This document shows, piece after piece, positions 5,900-9,179 of a DNA stretch of 9,179 nt (the stretch's first letter is position 1; each line of letters starts with the position of its first letter). The notes under the pieces were generated by a model, which saw nothing but the letters and a program-made list of their open reading frames with translations, had not been told where the DNA came from and searched no databases. Source of the stretch: Actinomycetes bacterium (GTDB lineage: Bacteria; Actinomycetota; Acidimicrobiia; Acidimicrobiales; Palsa-688); contig JAKAQB010000106.1 in the NCBI GenBank assembly GCA_021811865.1, positions 1 to 9,179 on the forward strand, written 5' to 3'. The position numbers and the translations under genes are program-made.

Positions 5900-6967
5900 T
5901 CACCCTATGCTCCGGGCTAGTACGGCGCTCGCCAGCGCTACGGAAGCGATGTCCTCCGCGGTGCAGCCGCGCGACATGTCGTTCATCGGCGCGGCCAGCC
6001 CTTGCAACAGCGGGCCGAGCGCCCGCGCCCTCCCCAGCCGCTCAGTGAGTTTGTAGCCGATGTTGCCGGCCTCGAGCGATGGGAAGACCAGCACGTTGGC
6101 CTTGCCCGCGACCGGCGACCCAGCTGACTTGATCTCCGCGACGGCTTCATCGAGCGCCGCATCTGCCTGCAGCTCGCCGTCGACGGCCAGCTCAGGCCAG
6201 CGCCGCCGGACGACGTCGAGCGCCTGACGAACGCGCTGGACGCTCGGATGCTCGGCGCTCCCCTTGGTCGAGAAGGACAGTAGGGCCACCTTGGGTCTTT
6301 GGCCTGTCAGGCGGTGATGCGTGCGGCTGGTGGCGACCGCCACCTCGGCAAGCTCGTCGACGGTCGGCTCAGGCACGACGGCGCAGTCTCCGAAGGAGAT
6401 CGCCCTGCCGTCCTGCAGCACCATGAGGAAGCTGCTCGTGACGCAGCAGGCGTCGGGCACGAGCCCGATGACGGCGATGGCGGCTCGCAGCACCTCGGCT
6501 GTAGGCCGGCTGCTGCCGCTTACGCAGGCCTCCGCCCAGCCGCAGGAAACCGCAGCCGCACCGAGGTACACCGGGTCGTCATGCCAGGCCCTGGCTGTCT
6601 GGTGGCTGATCCGCCGCCGGTCTGCCGCCTGGCCGAGGGCGCCGGCGAGCTCGGGGAGAGCGACAGCCTCCTCTGGATCGAGCACCTCGACGGCGGCCGG
6701 CAGGTCGATCCCGGCACCGGACGCCACTTCGGCTACGAGGTGGCGGCGGCCGAGCACGATCGGAGCCACCGATCCCCCCTCGGCCAGCGCGGCGGCGGCT
6801 ATCAGCGCCCGCGAGTCACCGGCGTCGGTCAGCACCACGCGTGCCGGCCGGTTCGCGAGCTCCGCCCGCCACTTCTGCCGTAGCATTTGCAGCACGGCAT
6901 CGGCACCGCCAGGTCCCCCTTCGGGCGTCGGGTGGCCCGCTGCACGGCCCAGACAGGCCGCCGTCAT
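5900..6967 (-). CDS. pta: Phosphate acetyltransferase
   Basis: It converts acetyl phosphate plus CoA to acetyl-CoA plus phosphate in the cytoplasm. In taurine degradation it handles the acetyl phosphate released by sulfoacetaldehyde acetyltransferase. From ATG 6967 the protein has 355 residues, the single-domain Pta size. Family motifs include the ISHQTARAWHDDPVYLGA region (about 120-137), FGDCAVVPEPT (192-202), SFSTKGS (231-237), VDGELQADAAL (262-272), SPVAGKANVLVFP (284-296) and GNIGYKL (301-307). The C-terminal signature is MNDMSRGCTAEDI (about 328-340), whose Ser332, Arg333 and Asp339 correspond to active-site residues known from Methanosarcina Pta. The early motif is VVLTDAGDSR where LPE...D.R is usual, a mild divergence. 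A longer frame starts at GTG 7015, overlapping the ald stop (GTGA), and would give 371 residues. It lacks a ribosome binding site, whereas ATG 6967 has GGGAGGG four bases upstream. Confidence 0.9.
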   Translation of the reverse strand: MTAACLGRAAGHPTPEGGPGGADAVLQMLRQKWRAELANRPARVVLTDAGDSRALIAAAALAEGGSVAPIVLGRRHLVAEVASGAGIDLPAAVEVLDPEEAVALPELAGALGQAADRRRISHQTARAWHDDPVYLGAAAVSCGWAEACVSGSSRPTAEVLRAAIAVIGLVPDACCVTSSFLMVLQDGRAISFGDCAVVPEPTVDELAEVAVATSRTHHRLTGQRPKVALLSFSTKGSAEHPSVQRVRQALDVVRRRWPELAVDGELQADAALDEAVAEIKSAGSPVAGKANVLVFPSLEAGNIGYKLTERLGRARALGPLLQGLAAPMNDMSRGCTAEDIASVALASAVLARSIG

Positions 6968-7006
6968 GTTGCCCTCCCCCCCGGGAGATGTTGCGCTCCC
7001 CCCCGG
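6966..7006. repeat. Imperfect tandem duplication at the start of pta, period 22 bases
   Basis: ATGTTGCCCTCCCCCCCGG (6966-6984) and ATGTTGCGCTCCCCCCCGG (6988-7006) differ at one base of 19 and are offset by 22. Read on the minus strand, each copy contains the purine-rich ribosome-binding stretch followed by CAACAT. Only the copy nearer the gene ends in ATG; the other reads ATC. A local duplication of the translation-initiation segment is the simplest explanation. Because 22 is not a multiple of three, the two copies are in different frames. Confidence 0.75.
6972..6978 (-). promoter_or_regulatory. Ribosome binding site deciding the pta start
   Basis: On the minus strand GGGAGGG lies four bases before ATG 6967, inside the second copy (in transcription order) of a 22-base duplicated segment. 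The upstream GTG at 7015 is preceded by GCGATCCC, which has no pairing potential. Confidence 0.55.
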
Positions 7007-7011
7007 CGCGC

Positions 7012-8136
7012 TCACGGGATCGCTGAGGCCATCTCGGCAAGTGGCCGACTCGGTAGCCCATGAGCTTCGGCCACGGCCTCGTAGACGAGCGTGCCGCGGA
7101 CAACGTTGACGCCCTTGGCGAGAGCAGGATCCTGGTCGACGGCCGCGGCAAGCCCATGCTCAGCGATCCGCAGGGCGTAGGGCAGAGTGACGTTGGTGAG
7201 AGCGTAGGTGGAGCTGTGCGGCACGGCCCCCGGCATGTTGGCCACGCAGTAGAACACCGAGCCCTCTACCTGGTAGGTCGGGTCCGAGTGGGTGGTGGGC
7301 CGGCTGTCCTCGAAGCAGCCGCCCTGGTCGATTGCGATGTCGACCAGCACAGACCCGGGCTTCATGGCTCGCACCAGGTCCCGGCTGACGAGCTTTGGAG
7401 CCTTGGCGCCCGCGACCAGCACGGCTCCGACGACGAGGTCGGCCTCGGCGACCGAGCGCTCGATCTCGAGCGAGTTGGAGGCCACCGTCTGCAGCTGGCC
7501 CTTGTACATCCGGTCGAGCCGGTGCAACTTGTCGACGTCGAGGTCGAGGATCGTGGTGTCGGCCCACATGCCGACGGCTACCGCCGCCGCGTTCATGCCG
7601 GCAACGCCGGCACCAAGGATGACCACCTTGGCGGCACGCACGCCGGACACCCCGCCGAGCAGCACGCCACGCCCACCGCACTCGCGCTCGAGGCAGTGGG
7701 CGCCGACCTGTGGCGCCATCCGGCCGGCGACCTCCGACATGGGATAGAGCAGTGGCAGGCTGCCGTCGGTCAGCTGCACCGTCTCGTAGGCCACCGCGGT
7801 GGCCTGGGCGTCGACGAGCGCCTGGGTGCAAGGTTGCGACGCGGCCAGGTGCAGGTAGGTGAAGAGAACCTGGTCGGGGCGGAGGAACCCGTACTCCTGC
7901 TCGATCGGCTCTTTCACCTTGAGGACCAGCTCGGCGTCGCCCCAGACGTCGGACGCCGCCCGCACGATCTTCGCCCCGGCGGCCATGTACTCCTCGTCGG
8001 TGATCGAGGAGCCCGCTCCGGCGTCATGCTCGATGAGCACCTGGTGACCTCGGCGGACCAGCTCGACCACCCCAGCCGGGGTCATGGCCACCCGGTACTC
8101 GTGGATCTTGACTTCCTTCGGCACTCCTACGCGCAT
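7012..8136 (-). CDS. ald: Alanine dehydrogenase
   Basis: This NAD-dependent enzyme oxidises L-alanine to pyruvate and ammonium. It would regenerate the pyruvate used by the neighbouring aminotransferase and release the taurine nitrogen. The 374 residues match the family length and even its numbering. Substrate-binding Arg15 (EYRVA) and Lys75 (LKVKEP) and catalytic His96 (YLHLAA) and Asp270 (DIAIDQGG) fall exactly where they do in Mycobacterium tuberculosis Ald. The NAD fold shows GAGVAG at 175-180 with an acidic residue, Asp198, at the end of the next strand. The ATG at 8136 has AGGAG about eight bases upstream, and the product begins [10 protein letters not shown] as the family does. It follows the aminotransferase after 48 bases. 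Its TGA overlaps a possible GTG start of pta, so the genes are co-transcribed. Confidence 0.96.
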   Translation of the reverse strand: MRVGVPKEVKIHEYRVAMTPAGVVELVRRGHQVLIEHDAGAGSSITDEEYMAAGAKIVRAASDVWGDAELVLKVKEPIEQEYGFLRPDQVLFTYLHLAASQPCTQALVDAQATAVAYETVQLTDGSLPLLYPMSEVAGRMAPQVGAHCLERECGGRGVLLGGVSGVRAAKVVILGAGVAGMNAAAVAVGMWADTTILDLDVDKLHRLDRMYKGQLQTVASNSLEIERSVAEADLVVGAVLVAGAKAPKLVSRDLVRAMKPGSVLVDIAIDQGGCFEDSRPTTHSDPTYQVEGSVFYCVANMPGAVPHSSTYALTNVTLPYALRIAEHGLAAAVDQDPALAKGVNVVRGTLVYEAVAEAHGLPSRPLAEMASAIP

Positions 8137-8158
8137 GGCGGTCTCCTGGAGGTCGCGG

Positions 8159-8184
8159 CGGCGGGGCGAGGTGTCCCCCCGCCG
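8159..8184 (-). repeat. Intercistronic hairpin between the aminotransferase gene and ald
   Basis: CGGCGGGG (8159-8166) and CCCCGCCG (8177-8184) are exact reverse complements around a 10-base loop. The hairpin begins directly after the TGA of the aminotransferase (8187-8185) and ends about 10 bases before the ald ribosome binding site. It may stabilise or attenuate the transcript between the two genes. There is no T-tract. Confidence 0.4.
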
Positions 8185-9179
8185 TCACCGATGGGTGTAG
8201 CGATCGGTCTCGGTGAGGACGGCGTCGACCATGACGAGCAGCTCGTCGATGACCGCGCCGTCGGCGATGAGAGGCGGTGACACGAGCAGCATGGTGGCGC
8301 CCCGGTCATCGGGGCGGGTGATGAGTCCGACCTTTCGCATCGCGGTGGGCATCACCTGGCGGAGCAGGGCCAGCGACTGCTCGTCGGTGAGCTCGCGCCC
8401 GCCGTCGCGGTCCGCAGTGAGCTCGATGGCGTAGAAGTACCCGGTGCCCCGCACTTCCTTCACCGAGGGGTGCGCGGCAACCAGGCTTTGGAGACCGCGC
8501 TCGAGGCGCGGAGCGTGCTCCTGGACATTCTCGAGCACCCCCTCTCCGCGCAGCGCCAAGATGTTGGCTCGCGCCACCGCGGTGGCGACCGGGTGACCGC
8601 CCCAGGTGGCGCCGTGGGTGAAGATGCCGTCATCACCGCCGAGGACCGCTTCGGCCACCGGCCGGCGCACGAGCAGACCGCCGAGGGGCGCGTAGGCCGA
8701 GGTAGAGCCCTTGGCGAAGGTGAGCAGGTCGGGCAGCACATCGAAGCGCTCCACGCCGAACCAGTGCCCGAGCCGGCCGAAGGCGTTGATCACCTCGTCG
8801 GCCACGAGCAAGATGCCGTAGCGGTCACAGATGGCCCGCAGCTCCTGCCAGTAGCCCTCGGGCGGCACGAGGGCGCCTCGGCCGTTCTGGACCGGCTCGG
8901 CGAAGATAGCGGCGAAGGTGTCGGGGCCTTCGCGCTCGAGGAGCTCCTCGATGTCCGCGATGCAGGGCAGATCCCTCACTGACCCGCCCGCGGGGACGGT
9001 GGCACCGAGGGTGTTCGGGACGTGGAAGACGCCATCGAGGAGCGGACCGAACGGGGCCCGGTACCCGGGCACACCGGTCAGCGACAGCGCCCCCATGGTC
9101 GTGCCGTGGTAGGAGAACTCGCGGGCGATGAACTTGGTCCGCAGCGGCTCGCCGCGTCGCCGGTGGTACTGGCGGGCGA
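8185..9179 (-). CDS. tpa: Class III (omega) aminotransferase, probable taurine:pyruvate aminotransferase; N-terminus outside window
   Basis: This PLP enzyme is predicted to move the amino group of taurine to pyruvate, giving sulfoacetaldehyde and L-alanine. The frame is open to the window edge, adding 27 residues (containing EFSYHGTT) before the first internal ATG at 9096, so about 331 C-terminal residues are present. Relatives have about 450, so roughly the first quarter is missing. Visible elements are YHGTT...GALSLTG near the substrate/phosphate site, the AIFAEPVQ strand, VADEV with the pyridine-binding Asp codon at 8799-8797, and TFAKGSTSAYAPLGG with the Schiff-base Lys codon at 8712-8710. 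THGATWGGHPVA follows. The fold and class are certain. Taurine specificity is inferred from the adjacent ald, pta and TauABC-type genes; beta-alanine, GABA or polyamine transaminases share these motifs. Confidence 0.88.
   Translation of the reverse strand, partial: ARQYHRRRGEPLRTKFIAREFSYHGTTMGALSLTGVPGYRAPFGPLLDGVFHVPNTLGATVPAGGSVRDLPCIADIEELLEREGPDTFAAIFAEPVQNGRGALVPPEGYWQELRAICDRYGILLVADEVINAFGRLGHWFGVERFDVLPDLLTFAKGSTSAYAPLGGLLVRRPVAEAVLGGDDGIFTHGATWGGHPVATAVARANILALRGEGVLENVQEHAPRLERGLQSLVAAHPSVKEVRGTGYFYAIELTADRDGGRELTDEQSLALLRQVMPTAMRKVGLITRPDDRGATMLLVSPPLIADGAVIDELLVMVDAVLTETDRYTHR

Larger units (their letters stand above)
2791..9179 (-). other. Taurine (aminosulfonate) dissimilation operon, 5' end outside window
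   Basis: Six same-strand genes in the order aminotransferase, ald, pta, permease, binding protein, ATPase, with gaps of 48, about 44 (or a 4-base overlap), 123, 78 and 100 bases. Known taurine-degrading bacteria combine TauABC uptake, Tpa or taurine dehydrogenase, Ald, Xsc and Pta. All but Xsc are present here. Promoter and any regulator must lie beyond 9179. The long hairpin at 2685-2730 is the likely end. Confidence 0.75.

Noticed and set aside
7060..8280. A 406-codon plus-strand open frame
   Set aside because: It lies antisense to alanine dehydrogenase, whose catalytic residues are all intact on the other strand, and shows no domain of its own.

Overview
The window reads as a chromosomal segment of a high-GC actinobacterium, possibly a deep-branching or uncultured one. 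The evidence is the GC-rich third codon positions, a TIGR03084-type protein (a family typical of Actinobacteria), GTG starts and GC-rich hairpins without T-tracts. No organism name can be given from sequence alone. Every complete gene lies on the minus strand, so the region is read from high to low coordinates.

Positions 9179 down to 2791 hold one apparent operon for using taurine or a close aminosulfonate as carbon, nitrogen and energy source. In transcription order it has a class III aminotransferase (probably taurine:pyruvate aminotransferase, 5' end outside the window), alanine dehydrogenase, phosphate acetyltransferase, then the permease, lipoprotein substrate-binding protein and ATPase of a TauABC/SsuABC-family importer. 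The logic is: import; transfer of the amino group to pyruvate, giving sulfoacetaldehyde and alanine; alanine dehydrogenase regenerating pyruvate and releasing ammonium; and Pta turning acetyl phosphate into acetyl-CoA. The enzyme that links these steps, sulfoacetaldehyde acetyltransferase (Xsc), is not in the window. It is expected just upstream of the aminotransferase, beyond 9179.

Positions 2790 to 2423 are non-coding. They contain a long perfect GC-rich hairpin that probably ends the taurine operon, a smaller hairpin beside it, two short inverted repeats, and on the plus strand a decayed stretch encoding the TGxxxGIG cofactor motif of a short-chain dehydrogenase.

Positions 2422 to 1 hold a second, tightly coupled two-gene unit. 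It consists of a TIGR03084 mycothiol-enzyme-like protein and, starting 3 bases after its stop, an acyl-CoA carboxylase carboxyltransferase (beta) subunit of the methylcrotonyl/geranyl-CoA carboxylase superfamily. The latter is cut by the window edge only a few residues before its expected C-terminus. This unit probably belongs to branched-chain or isoprenoid acyl-CoA catabolism and looks unrelated to the taurine genes. I found no tRNA, rRNA, CRISPR array, IS element or phage gene.
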